This document shows, piece by piece, positions 47,701 to 62,148 of a stretch of 62,558 nt of DNA. Both the position numbers and the translations under genes were made by a program. The DNA comes from Nemertoderma westbladi (lineage: Eukaryota > Xenacoelomorpha > Nemertodermatida > Nemertodermatidae). The stretch is from contig JAUCBJ010001728.1 of the NCBI GenBank assembly GCA_032718475.1, positions 64,001 to 126,558 on the forward strand. The letters run 5' to 3'. Every line of letters starts with the position of its first letter. Within the stretch, counting starts at the first letter, position 1. The notes beneath the pieces are model-generated. The model saw only the letters and a program-made list of their open reading frames with translations. It was not told the DNA's origin and did no database searches.

Positions 47701-50700
47701 TCACACACTGAAACTTGTTACAGGACCCCCTCACACACAGAAACTTGTTGCTGGACCCCCTCACACACAGAAACTTGTTGCTGGAGTCCTCACACACAGA
47801 AACTTGTTGCTGGACCCCCTCACACACAGAAACTTGTTGCTGGAGTCCCTCACACACATAAACTTGTTACTGGACCCCCTCACACACAGAAACTTGTTGC
47901 TGAACCCCCTCACACACTGAAACTTGTTGCTGAACCCCCTCACACACATACACCTGTTGCTGAACCCCCTCACACACTGAAACTTGTTGCTGGAGTCCTC
48001 ACACACATAAACTTGTTGCTGGACCCCCTCACAAACAGAAACTTGTTGCTGAACCCCCTCACACACAGAAACTTGTTGCTGAACCCCCTCACACACAGAA
48101 ACTTGTTACAGGACCCCCTCACACACAGAAACTTGTTGCTGGACCCCTCACACACAGAAACTTGTTGCTGGACCCCCTCACACACAGAAACTTGTTGCTG
48201 AATCCCCTCACACACTGAAACTTGTTGCTGAACCCCCTCACACACATAAACTTGTTGCTGGACCCCCTCACACACAGAAACTTGTTGCTGGAGTCCTCAC
48301 ACACAGAAACTTGTTGCTGGACCCCCTCACACACAGAAACTTGTTGCTGGACCCCCTCACACACATAAACTTGTTGCTGGACCCCCTCACACACAGAAAC
48401 TTGTTGCTGGACCCCCTCACACACAGAAACTTGTTGCTGAACCCCCTCACACACATAAACTTGTTGCTGAACCCCCTCACACACATAAACTTGTTGCTGG
48501 ACCCCCTCACACACAGAAACTTGTTGCTGGACCCCCTCACACACAGAAACTTGTTGCTGAACCCCCTCACACACAGAAACTTGTTGCTGGCCCCCCTCAT
48601 ACACAGAAACTTGTTACTGGCCCCCCTCACACACAGAAACTTGTTGCTGGACCCCCTCATACACAGAAACTTGTTGCTGGACCCCCTCATACACAGAAAC
48701 TTGTTACTGGCCCCCCTCACACACAGAAACTTGTTGCTGAACCCCCTCACACACAGAAACTTGTTGCTGGACCCCCTCACACACAGAAACTTGTTACTGA
48801 ACCCCCTCACACACAGAAACTTGTTGCTGGACCCCCTCACACACAGAAACTTGTTGCTGGAGTCCTCACACACAGAAACTTGTTGCTGAACCCCCTCACA
48901 CACAGAAACTTGTTGCTGGACCCCCTCATACACAGAAACTTGTTACTGGCCCCCCTCACACACAGAAACTTGTTGCTGAACCCCCTCACACACAGAAACT
49001 TGTTGCTGGACCCCCTCACACACAGGAGCTTGTTGCTGGAGTCCCTCACAAACAGAAACTTGTTGCTGAACCCCCTCACACACGGAAACTTGTTGCTGGA
49101 CCCCCTCACACACAGAAACTTGTTACAGGACCCCCTCACACACAGAAACTTGTTGCTGAACCCCCTCACACACAGAAACTTGTTGCTGGACCCCCTCACA
49201 CACAGAAACTTGTTGCTGAACCCCCTCACACACAGAAACTTGTTGCTGGACCCCCTCACACACAGAAACTTGTTGCTGAACCCCCTCACACACAGAAACT
49301 TGTTGCTGGACCCCCTCACACACGGAAACTTGTTGCTGGACCCCCTCACACACAGAAACTTGTTGCTGGAGTCCCTCACACACAGAAACTTGTTGCTGAA
49401 CCCCCTCACACACAGAAACTTGTTGCTGGACCCCCTCACACACAGAAACTTGTTGCTGAAACCCCTCACACACAGAAACTTGTTACAGGCCCCCCTCACA
49501 CACAGAAACGTGTTGCTGAACCCCCTCACACACAGAAACCTGTTGCTGAACCCCCTCACACACAGAAACTTGTTGCTGGACCCCCTCACACACAGAAACT
49601 TGTTGCTGAAACCCCTCACACACAGAAACTTGTTACAGGACCCCCTCACACACAGAAACTTGTTGCTGAACCCCCTCAAACACAGAAACTTGTTACAGGA
49701 CCCCCTCACACACAGAAACTTGTTGCTGAACCCCCTCACACACAGAAACCTGTTGCTGAACCCCCTCACACACAGAAACTTGTTGCTGGACCCCCTCACA
49801 CACAGAAACGTGTTGCTGAACCCCCTCACACACAGAAACTTGTTGCTGGACCCCCTCATACACAGAAACTTGTTGCTGGCCCCCCTCACACACAGAAACT
49901 TGTTGCTTCCCCTCACACACAGAAACTTGTTGCTGGACCCCCTCACACACAGAAACTTGTTGCTGGAGTCCCTCACACACAGAAACTTGTTGCTGGAGTC
50001 CCTCACACACAGAAACTTGTTACAGGACCCCCTCACACACAGAAACTTGTTGCTGAACCCCCTCAAACACAGAAACTTGTTACAGGACCCCCTCACACAC
50101 AGAAACTTGTTGCTGAACCCCCTCACACACAGAAACTTGTTGCTGGAGTCCTCACACACCCAAACTTGTTGCTGGACCCCCTCACACACAGAAACTTGTT
50201 GCTGGACCCCTCACACACAGAAACTTGTTGCTGAACCCCCTCACACACAGAAACTTGTTGCTGGACCCTCACACACAGAAACTTGTTGCTGGAGTCCTCA
50301 CACACAGAAACTTGTTACAGGACCCCCTCACACAGAGAAACTTGTTGCTGGACCCCTTCACACACAGAAACTTGTTGCTGGACCCCATCACACACAGAAA
50401 CTTGTTGCTGAACCCCCTCACACACAGAAACTTGTTGCTGAACCCCCTCACACACAGAAACTTGTTGCTGGACCCCCTCACACACAGAAACTTGTTGCTG
50501 GAGTCCTCACACACAGAAACTTGTTGCTGGACCCCCTCACACACAGAAACTTGTTGCTGGACCCCCTCACACACAGAAACTTGTTGCTGGAGTCCCTCAC
50601 ACACATAAACTTGTTACTGGACCCCCTCACACACAGAAACTTGTTGCTGAACCCCCTCACACACTGAAACTTGTTGCTGAACCCCCTCACACACATAAAC

Positions 50701-53700
50701 TTGTTGCTGAACCCCCTCACACACATAAACTTGTTGCTGAACACCCTCACACACAGAAACTAGTTTCTGGAGTCCCTCACACACAGAAACTTGTTACTGG
50801 ACCCCCTCACACACAGAAACTTGTTGCTGGACCCCATCACACACAGAAACTTGTTGCTGAACCCCCTCACACACAGAAACTTGTTGCTGAACCCCCTCAC
50901 ACACAGAAACTTGTTGCTGAACCCCCTCACACACAGAAACTTGTTGCTGGACCCCCTCACACACAGAAACTTGTTGCTGGAGTCCTCACACACAGAAACT
51001 TGTTGCTGGACCCCCTCACACACAGAAACTTGTTGCTGGAGTCCCTCACACACATAAACTTGTTACTGGACCCCCTCACACACAGAAACTTGTTGCTGAA
51101 CCCCCTCACACACTGAAACTTGTTGCTGGAGTCCCTCACACACATAAACTTGTTGCTGAACCCCCTCACACACATAAACTTGTTGCTGAACCCCCTCACA
51201 CACTGAAACTTGTTGCTGGAGTCCTCACACACATAAACTTGTTGCTGGACCCCCTCACAAACAGAAACTTGTTGCTGAACCCCCTCACACACAGAAACTT
51301 GTTGCTGAACCCCCTCACACACAGAAACTTGTTACAGGACCCCCTCACACACAGAAACTTGTTGCTGGACCCCTCACACACAGAAACTTGTTGCTGGACC
51401 CCCTCACACACAGAAACTTGTTGCTGAATCCCCTCACACACTGAAACTTGTTGCTGAACCCCCTCACACACATAAACTTGTTGCTGGACCCCCTCACACA
51501 CAGAAACTTGTTGCTGGAGTCCTCACACACAGAAACTTGTTGCTGGACCCCCTCACACACAGAAACTTGTTGCTGGACCCCCTCACACACATAAACTTGT
51601 TGCTGGACCCCCTCACACACAGAAACTTGTTGCTGGACCCCCTCACACACAGAAACTTGTTGCTGAACCCCCTCACACACAGAAACTTGTTGCTGAACCC
51701 CCTCACACGCATAAACTTGTTGCTGGACCCCCTCACACACAGAAACTTGTTGCTGGACCCCCTCATACACCAGAAACTTGTTGCTGGACCCCCTCATACA
51801 CAGAAACTTGTTACTGGCCCCCCTCACACACAGAAACTTGTTGCTGAACCCCCTCACACACAGAAACTTGTTGCTGGACCCCCTCACACACAGAAACTTG
51901 TTGCTGGACCCCTCACACACAGAAACTTGTTGCTGAACCCCCTCACACACAGAAACTTGTTACAGGACCCCCTCACACACAGAAACTTGTTGCTGGACCC
52001 CTCACACACAGAAACTTGTTGCTGGACCCCCTCACACACAGAAACTTGTTGCTGAATCCCCTCACACACTGAAACTTGTTGCTGAACCCCCTCACACACA
52101 TAAACTTGTTGCTGGACCCCCTCACACACAGAAACTTGTTGCTGGAGTCCTCACACACAGAAACTTGTTGCTGGACCCCCTCACACACAGAAACTTGTTG
52201 CTGGACCCCCTCACACACATAAACTTGTTGCTGGACCCCCTCACACACAGAAACTTGTTGCTGGACCCCCTCACACACAGAAACTTGTTGCTGAACCCCC
52301 TCACACACATAAACTTGTTGCTGAACCCCCTCACACACATAAACTTGTTGCTGGACCCCCTCACACACAGAAACTTGTTGCTGGACCCCCTCACACACAG
52401 AAACTTGTTGCTGAACCCCCTCACACACAGAAACTTGTTGCTGGCCCCCCTCATACACAGAAACTTGTTACTGGCCCCCCTCACACACAGAAACTTGTTG
52501 CTGGACCCCCTCATACACAGAAACTTGTTGCTGGACCCCCTCATACACAGAAACTTGTTACTGAACCCCCTCACACACAGAAACTTGTTGCTGGACCCCC
52601 TCACACACAGAAACTTGTTGCTGGAGTCCTCACACACAGAAACTTGTTGCTGAACCCCCTCACACACAGAAACTTGTTGCTGGACCCCCTCATACACAGA
52701 AACTTGTTACTGGCCCCCCTCACACACAGAAACTTGTTGCTGAACCCCCTCACACACAGAAACTTGTTGCTGGACCCCCTCACACACAGGAGCTTGTTGC
52801 TGGAGTCCCTCACAAACAGAAACTTGTTGCTGAACCCCCTCACACACGGAAACTTGTTGCTGGACCCCCTCACACACAGAAACTTGTTACAGGACCCCCT
52901 CACACACAGAAACTTGTTGCTGAACCCCCTCACACACAGAAACTTGTTGCTGGACCCCCTCACACACAGAAACTTGTTGCTGAACCCCCTCACACACAGA
53001 AACTTGTTGCTGGACCCCCTCACACACAGAAACTTGTTGCTGAACCCCCTCACACACAGAAACTTGTTGCTGGACCCCCTCACACACGGAAACTTGTTGC
53101 TGGACCCCCTCACACACAGAAACTTGTTGCTGGAGTCCCTCACACACAGAAACTTGTTGCTGAACCCCCTCACACACAGAAACTTGTTGCTGGACCCCCT
53201 CACACACAGAAACTTGTTGCTGAAACCCCTCACACACAGAAACTTGTTACTGGCCCCCCTCACACACAGAAACGTGTTGCTGAACCCCCTCACACACAGA
53301 AACCTGTTGCTGGACCCCCTCATACACAGAAACTTGTTGCTGGCCCCCCTCACACACAGAAACTTGTTGCTTCCCCTCACACACAGAAACTTGTTGCTGG
53401 ACCCCCTCACACACAGAAACTTGTTGCTGGAGTCCCTCACACACAGAAACTTGTTGCTGGAGTCCCTCACACACAGAAACTTGTTACAGGACCCCCTCAC
53501 ACACAGAAACTTGTTGCTGAACCCCCTCACACACAGAAACTTGTTACAGGACCCCCTCACACACAGAAACTTGTTGCTGAACCCCCTCACACACAGAAAC
53601 TTGTTGCTGGAGTCCTCACACACCCAAACTTGTTGCTGGACCCCATCACACACAGAAACTTGTTGCTGGACCCCTCACACACAGAAACTTGTTGCTGAAC

Positions 53701-56700
53701 CCCCTCACACACAGAAACTTGTTGCTGGACCCTCACACACAGAAACTTGTTGCTGGAGTCCTCACACACAGAAACTTGTTACAGGACCCCCTCACACAGA
53801 GAAACTTGTTGCTGGACCCCTTCACACACAGAAACTTGTTGCTGGACCCCATCACACACAGAAACTTGTTGCTGAACCCCCTCACACACAGAAACTTGTT
53901 GCTGAACCCCCTCACACACAGAAACTTGTTGCTGGACCCCCTCACACACAGAAACTTGTTGCTGGAGTCCTCACACACAGAAACTTGTTGCTGGACCCCC
54001 TCACACACAGAAACTTGTTGCTGGACCCCCTCACACACAGAAACTTGTTGCTGGAGTCCCTCACACACATAAACTTGTTACTGGACCCCCTCACACACAG
54101 AAACTTGTTGCTGAACCCCCTCACACACTGAAACTTGTTGCTGAACCCCCTCACACACATAAACTTGTTGCTGAACCCCCTCACACACATAAACTTGTTG
54201 CTGAACACCCTCACACACAGAAACTAGTTTCTGGAGTCCCTCACACACAGAAACTTGTTACTGGACCCCCTCACACACAGAAACTTGTTGCTGGACCCCA
54301 TCACACACAGAAACTTGTTGCTGAACCCCCTCACACACAGAAACTTGTTGCTGAACCCCCTCACACACAGAAACTTGTTGCTGAACCCCCTCACACACAG
54401 AAACTTGTTGCTGGACCCCCTCACACACAGAAACTTGTTGCTGAACCCCCTCACACACAGAAACTTGTTGCTGGAGTCCTCACACACAGAAACTTGTTGC
54501 TGGACCCCCTCACACACAGAAACTTGTTGCTGGAGTCCCTCACACACATAAACTTGTTACTGGACCCCCTCACACACATAAACTTGTTGCTGAACCCCCT
54601 CACACACTGAAACTTGTTGCTGGAGTCCCTCACACACATAAACTTGTTGCTGAACCCCCTCACACACATAAACTTGTTGCTGAACCCCCTCACACACTGA
54701 AACTTGTTGCTGGAGTCCTCACACACATAAACTTGTTGCTGGACCCCCTCACAAACAGAAACTTGTTGCTGAACCCCCTCACACACAGAAACTTGTTGCT
54801 GAACCCCCTCACACACAGAAACTTGTTACAGGACCCCCTCACACACAGAAACTTGTTGCTGGACCCCTCACACACAGAAACTTGTTGCTGGACCCCCTCA
54901 CACACAGAAACTTGTTGCTGAATCCCCTCACACACTGAAACTTGTTGCTGAACCCCCTCACACACATAAACTTGTTGCTGGACCCCCTCACACACAGAAA
55001 CTTGTTGCTGGAGTCCTCACACACAGAAACTTGTTGCTGGACCCCCTCACACACAGAAACTTGTTGCTGGACCCCCTCACACACATAAACTTGTTGCTGG
55101 ACCCCCTCACACACAGAAACTTGTTGCTGGACCCCCTCACACACAGAAACTTGTTGCTGAACCCCCTCACACACAGAAACTTGTTGCTGAACCCCCTCAC
55201 ACGCATAAACTTGTTGCTGGACCCCCTCACACACAGAAACTTGTTGCTGGACCTACACAGAAACTTGTTGCTGGACCCCCTCATACACAGAAACTTGTTA
55301 CTGGCCCCCCTCACACACAGAAACTTGTTGCTGAACCCCCTCACACACAGAAACTTGTTGCTGGACCCCCTCACACACAGAAACTTGTTGCTGGACCCCT
55401 CACACACAGAAACTTGTTGCTGGACCCCCTCACACACAGAAACTTGTTGCTGGAGTCCCTCACACACAGAAACTTGTTGCTGGAGTCCCTCACACACAGA
55501 AACTTGTTACAGGACCCCCTCACACACAGAAACTTGTTGCTGAACCCCCTCACACACAGAAACTTGTTACAGGACCCCCTCACACACAGAAACTTGTTGC
55601 TGAACCCCCTCACACACAGAAACTTGTTGCTGGAGTCCCTCACACACAGAAACTTGTTGCTGAACCCCCTCACACACAGAAACTTGTTGCTGGACCCCCT
55701 CACACACAGAAACTTGTTGCTGAACCCCCTCACACACAGACACTTGTTGCTGAACCCCCACACACACAGAAACTTGTTGCTGGACCCCCTCACACACAGA
55801 AACTTGTTGCTGGACCCCCTCACACACAGAAACTTGTTGCTGGAGTCCCTCACACACAGAAACTTGTTGCTGGAGTCCCTCACACACAGAAACTTGTTAC
55901 AGGACCCCCTCACACACAGAAACTTGTTGCTGAACCCCCTCACACACAGAAACTTGTTACAGGACCCCCTCACACACAGAAACTTGTTGCTGAACCCCCT
56001 CACACACAGAAACTTGTTGCTGGAGTCCCTCACACACAGAAACTTGTTGCTGAACCCCCTCACACACAGAAACTTGTTGCTGGAGTCCTCACACACAGAA
56101 ACTTGTTGCTGAACCCCCTCACACACAGAAACTTGTTGCTGGAGTCCCTCACACACAGAAACTTGTTGCTGAACCCCCTCACACACAGAAACTTGTTGCT
56201 GGAGTCCTCACACACATAAACTTGTTGCTGGCCCCCCTCACACACAGAAACTTGTTGCTTCCCCTCACACACAGAAACTTGTTGCTGGACCACCTCACAC
56301 ACAGAAACTTGTTGCTGGAGTCCCTCACACACATAAACTTGTTACTGGACCCCCTCACACACAGAAACTTGTTGCTGAACCCCCTCACACACTGAAACTT
56401 GTTGCTGAACCCCCTCACACACATAAACTTGTTGCTGAACCCCCTCACACACATAAACTTGTTGCTGAACCCCCTCACACACAGAAACTTGTTGCTGAAC
56501 CCCCTCACACACAGAAACTTGTTGCTGGACCCCCTCACACACAGAAACTTGTTGCTGGAGTCCTCACACACAGAAACTTGTTGCTGGACCCCCTCACACA
56601 CAGAAACTTGTTGCTGGAGTCCTCACACACATAAACTTGTTGCTGAACCCCCTCACACACAGAAACTTGTTGCTGGAGTCCTCACACACATAAACTTGTT

Positions 56701-59700
56701 GCTGAACCCCCTCACACACATAAACTTGTTGCTGAACCCCCTCACACACAGAAACTTGTTGCTGGACCCCCTCACACACAGAAACTTGTTGCTGAACCCC
56801 CTCACACACAGAAACTTGTTGCTGGACCCCCTCACACACAGAAACTTGTTGCTGGACCCCCTCACACACAGAAACTTGTTGCTGGAGTCCTCACACACAT
56901 AAACTTGTTGCTGAACCCCCTCACACACAGAAACTTGTTGCTGGAGTCCTCACACACATAAACTTGTTGCTGAACCCCCTCACACACAGAAACTTGTTGC
57001 TGGACCCCCTCACACACAGAAACTTGTTGCTGGAGTCCTCACACACATAAACTTGTTGCTGAACCCCCTCACACACAGAAACTTGTTGCTGGACCCCCTC
57101 ACACACAGAAACTTGTTGCTGGAGTCCTCACACACATAAACTTGTTGCTGAACCCCCTCACACACAGAAACTTGTTGCTGAACCCCCTCACACACTGAAA
57201 CTTGTTACAGGACCCCCTCACACACAGAAACTTGTTGCTGGACCCCCTCACACACAGAAACTTGTTGCTGGAGTCCTCACACACAGAAACTTGTTGCTGG
57301 ACCCCCTCACACACAGAAACTTGTTGCTGGAGTCCCTCACACACATAAACTTGTTACTGGACCCCCTCACACACAGAAACTTGTTGCTGAACCCCCTCAC
57401 ACACTGAAACTTGTTGCTGAACCCCCTCACACACATACACCTGTTGCTGAACCCCCTCACACACTGAAACTTGTTGCTGGAGTCCTCACACACATAAACT
57501 TGTTGCTGGACCCCCTCACAAACAGAAACTTGTTGCTGAACCCCCTCACACACAGAAACTTGTTGCTGAACCCCCTCACACACAGAAACTTGTTACAGGA
57601 CCCCCTCACACACAGAAACTTGTTGCTGGACCCCTCACACACAGAAACTTGTTGCTGGACCCCCTCACACACAGAAACTTGTTGCTGAATCCCCTCACAC
57701 ACTGAAACTTGTTGCTGAACCCCCTCACACACATAAACTTGTTGCTGGACCCCCTCACACACAGAAACTTGTTGCTGGAGTCCTCACACACAGAAACTTG
57801 TTGCTGGACCCCCTCACACACAGAAACTTGTTGCTGGACCCCCTCACACACATAAACTTGTTGCTGGACCCCCTCACACACAGAAACTTGTTGCTGGACC
57901 CCCTCACACACAGAAACTTGTTGCTGAACCCCCTCACACACATAAACTTGTTGCTGAACCCCCTCACACACATAAACTTGTTGCTGGACCCCCTCACACA
58001 CAGAAACTTGTTGCTGGACCCCCTCACACACAGAAACTTGTTGCTGAACCCCCTCACACACAGAAACTTGTTGCTGGCCCCCCTCATACACAGAAACTTG
58101 TTACTGGCCCCCCTCACACACAGAAACTTGTTGCTGGACCCCCTCATACACAGAAACTTGTTGCTGGACCCCCTCATACACAGAAACTTGTTACTGGCCC
58201 CCCTCACACACAGAAACTTGTTGCTGAACCCCCTCACACACAGAAACTTGTTGCTGGACCCCCTCACACACAGAAACTTGTTGCTGAACCCCCTCACACA
58301 CAGAAACTTGTTGCTGGACCCCCTCACACACAGAAACTTGTTGCTGGAGTCCTCACACACAGAAACTTGTTGCTGAACCCCCTCACACACAGAAACTTGT
58401 TGCTGGACCCCCTCATACACAGAAACTTGTTACTGGCCCCCCTCACACACAGAAACTTGTTGCTGAACCCCCTCACACACAGAAACTTGTTGCTGGACCC
58501 CCTCACACACAGGAGCTTGTTGCTGGAGTCCCTCACAAACAGAAACTTGTTGCTGAACCCCCTCACACACGGAAACTTGTTGCTGGACCCCCTCACACAC
58601 AGAAACTTGTTACAGGACCCCCTCACACACAGAAACTTGTTGCTGAACCCCCTCACACACAGAAACTTGTTGCTGGACCCCCTCACACACAGAAACTTGT
58701 TGCTGAACCCCCTCACACACAGAAACTTGTTGCTGGACCCCCTCACACACAGAAACTTGTTGCTGAACCCCCTCACACACAGAAACTTGTTGCTGGACCC
58801 CCTCACACACGGAAACTTGTTGCTGGACCCCCTCACACACAGAAACTTGTTGCTGGAGTCCCTCACACACAGAAACTTGTTGCTGAACCCCCTCACACAC
58901 AGAAACTTGTTGCTGGACCCCCTCACACACAGAAACTTGTTGCTGAAACCCCTCACACACAGAAACTTGTTACTGGCCCCCCTCACACACAGAAACGTGT
59001 TGCTGAACCCCCTCACACACAGAAACCTGTTGCTGGACCCCCTCATACACAGAAACTTGTTGCTGGCCCCCCTCACACACAGAAACTTGTTGCTTCCCCT
59101 CACACACAGAAACTTGTTGCTGGACCCCCTCACACACAGAAACTTGTTGCTGGAGTCCCTCACACACAGAAACTTGTTGCTGGAGTCCCTCACACACAGA
59201 AACTTGTTACAGGACCCCCTCACACACAGAAACTTGTTGCTGAACCCCCTCACACACAGAAACTTGTTACAGGACCCCCTCACACACAGAAACTTGTTGC
59301 TGAACCCCCTCACACACAGAAACTTGTTGCTGGAGTCCCTCACACACAGAAACTTGTTGCTGAACCCCCTCACACACAGAAACTTGTTGCTGGACCCCCT
59401 CACACACAGAAACTTGTTGCTGAACCCCCTCACACACAGACACTTGTTGCTGAACCCCCACACACACAGAAACTTGTTGCTGGACCCCCTCACACACAGA
59501 AACTTGTTGCTGGACCCCCTCACACACAGAAACTTGTTGCTGGAGTCCCTCACACACAGAAACTTGTTGCTGGAGTCCCTCACACACAGAAACTTGTTAC
59601 AGGACCCCCTCACACACAGAAACTTGTTGCTGAACCCCCTCACACACAGAAACTTGTTACAGGACCCCCTCACACACAGAAACTTGTTGCTGAACCCCCT

Positions 59701-60551
59701 CACACACAGAAACTTGTTGCTGGAGTCCCTCACACACAGAAACTTGTTGCTGAACCCCCTCACACACAGAAACTTGTTGCTGGAGTCCTCACACACAGAA
59801 ACTTGTTGCTGAACCCCCTCACACACAGAAACTTGTTGCTGGAGTCCCTCACACACAGAAACTTGTTGCTGAACCCCCTCACACACAGAAACTTGTTGCT
59901 GGAGTCCTCACACACATAAACTTGTTGCTGAACCCCCTCACACACAGAAACTTGTTGCTGGAGTCCCTCACACACAGAAACTTGTTGCTGAACCCCCTCA
60001 CACACAGAAACTTGTTGCTGGACCCCCTCACACACAGAAACTTGTTACTGGCCCCCCTCACACACAGAAACTTGTTGCTGAACCCCCTCACACACAGAAA
60101 CTTGTTGCTGGACCCCCTCACACACAGAAACTTGTTGCTGAACCCCCTCACACACAGACACTTGTTGCTGAACCCCCACACACACAGAAACTTGTTGCTG
60201 GACCCCCTCACACACAGAAACTTGTTGCTGGAGTCCCTCACACACAGAAACTTGTTGCTGAACCCCCTCACACACAGAAACTTGTTGCTGGACCCCCTCA
60301 CACACAGAAACTTGTTGCTGAAACCCCTCACACACAGAAACTTGTTACTGGCCCCCCTCACACACAGAAACTTGTTGCTGAACCCCCTCACACACAGAAA
60401 CATGTTGCTGGACCCCCTCACACACAGAAACTTGTTGCTGGAGTCCTCACACACAGAAACTTGTTGCTGAACCCCCTCACACACAGAAACAAGTTGCAGC
60501 AACACGTTTGTGTGTTTGGGGGGCTCCATCACCAGCAACAAGTTTCAGAAA
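41732..60551. repeat. 29/30-bp minisatellite array with higher-order repeats (~625 units)
   Basis: The unit is CAGAAACTTGTTGCTGGACC plus CCCTCACACA (30 bp). The 29-bp form has CTGGAGTCCTCACAC. Other variants are CTGAACCC, CTGGCCCC, TTACAGGACC, CACATAAAC and CACTGAAAC. Because 30 is divisible by 3, five of six frames stay open for long runs (up to about 595 codons at 48880-50667); I do not regard these as genes. Patterns of variants recur in order. The block near 47.6-49.4 kb recurs 9,487 bp further on, and the block near 50.1-51.7 kb recurs 3,464-3,494 bp further on. An 89-bp (30+30+29) sub-array occurs near 47.43-47.7 and 56.9-57.2 kb. The ends form an inverted repeat. Confidence 0.96.
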
Positions 60552-61245
60552 CAAGTTGCAAAAATAAGTTGCTCCGAGTGGGGGGAGGGGGGTCAGTATG
60601 TCTCTTTGGGCTCTCTCTGGGTTAAAATGAGAAAATTAAATTATTCCCAATTTTTAATAAATGGTTGACTTTTACATGTGAATGTTTCAGTCTGTTTACT
60701 TTGTAATTTATGCCCCCAAGTTAGCTAGTGGAATATAATATGCAGCGTCGCACCTTGAACTACACTAATTAATTCTATGTTCAAGTAAATTATTCTAGAA
60801 TTAAATAAATTTATATGATACGAAAGCTTTTAAATTATTACATTGGTTAGTTTCTGTATTTTATACCAATAATGTGATATACCTTATATTGCTGCAAAAT
60901 GTAAATACTAGAGAACACGCAAGAACGGTCGGTGAAGATACTCAAAAAATACAGTTCGTAAAACATTCGTATACAGTATACTGTACAGTGTAGGTCAAAG
61001 TGATATCGTTCAATATGCTCAACCATAGTGGTAGATTTAATAACTGCAGACACTAAACTGACAATAGTTTCTTTCATAAAAATGTAAAAATATAGGCAAC
61101 TTTACTATTTTAATAGGAGTTTTTAAGGAGACTGAACTTTTTATGGAGTCTTCTTTAACTGCAATATTATGACTTAGAAGTTTATTCGGGGTCATCCTCG
61201 TTAAATGGATGATTATTCTCCGAGAATCCCTCCATATCCGACCGT
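60552..61245. other. unique sequence, G-rich then AT-rich
   Basis: The left part has GTGGGGGGAGGGGGG (about 60579-60593) and ATGTCTCTTTGGGCTC, which mirrors a motif left of the array. The remainder is AT-rich. I looked for the next myosin exon and found none. Confidence 0.5.
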
Positions 61246-61480
61246 GCAGTGTGGTTGACATTGCACGCCTGCCTGTACAGCAGTGTGGTTGACATTGCAC
61301 GCCTGCCTGTACAGCAGTGTGGTTGACATTGCACGCCTGCCTGTACAGCAGTGTGGTTGACATTGCACGCCTGCCTGTACAGCAGTGTGGTTGACATTGC
61401 ACGCCTGCCTGTACAGCAGTGTGGTTGACATTGCACGCCTGCCTGTACAGCAGTGTGGTTGACATTGCACGCCTGCCTGC
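61246..61480. repeat. 34-bp minisatellite, seven near-perfect units
   Basis: The unit starts CAGTGTGGTTGACATTGCAC and continues GCCTGCCTGTACAG. Seven copies begin at 61246, 61280, 61314, 61348, 61382, 61416 and 61450 with no differences seen except where the last one ends in GCCTGC against the LINE tail. Homogeneity suggests a recent expansion. Confidence 0.95.
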
Positions 61481-61530
61481 TACTACTACTACTACTACTA
61501 GGATCGGCATGCTGCATTGCAGCTGCATTT

Positions 61531-62148
61531 TTAAGAAAGCTGTGCCGGCTTGTCAACAAAATTGCACCGCCACAACTCCCTATCACCCATGACATTTGCT
61601 AGATCATTCGCATCTTTAAGGCCAGTGTCCTTTAAGATGCGTCTCAAGAAAGTCATGGGCTGTCCACCATGCTTATTCACTCCATGAGGCTGCCAAAGTA
61701 CAAGATTATGCACTGGCTGGTCCTCACGGCGAAAGCAATGTCCTGCAAAGCGGAGGCGATTTTGTTCTAGTGTCAAGCTTGGGGGAACCAATGAGACACC
61801 TCCAATGTTATATAGTGTCTGGTTGGAGATGTGTGCATTGTACTTGACACAATGTACCCGGCGTAGCATTCTTGTGAATGTGCCATCCAGAGATTTGGTG
61901 TCCTCAGCAGTTAGAGCCCAGCATGGACTCCCGTAGAGGAGTACTGGAACTACTGCTGCTCTAAATAATCGGACCTTAAGTTTCCGATTAATTCTAGGTG
62001 ACTTCCAAATCCTGGAAAGCCTATTCAAGGCTGCCCATGCCTTTCCCTTACGTATTCGAAGGTCCTCACCTGTCTTCCGGATCCATGATCCCAGGTAACA
62101 GAAGTCGTCCACATGCTCAAGCATACCATCCTTTGAGCTTATGCTCAT
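61531..62148 (-). pseudogene. LINE C RT C-terminal frame
   Basis: The frame contains HVDDFCYLGSWIRKTGEDL, VVPVLLYGSPCWALTAED, TLYNIGGVSLVPPSL and NRLRFAGHCFRRED and ends at the natural stop. It is the terminal part of a LINE reverse transcriptase. It is separated from the upstream palm frame by a single-base loss near 62148 (LINE B has GATCGGATGAGC, LINE C has GATCGATGAGC). Confidence 0.82.

Noticed and set aside
41742-60470. Many long ORFs (up to about 595 codons) on both strands in the 30-bp array, with residues such as LTHRNLLLDP, CEGVQQQVSV and CVRGSSNKFL.
   Set aside because: They arise because the unit is 30 bp and five of six frames lack stops. Several overlap on opposite strands and shift frame at each 29-bp unit, with no flanking gene signals.
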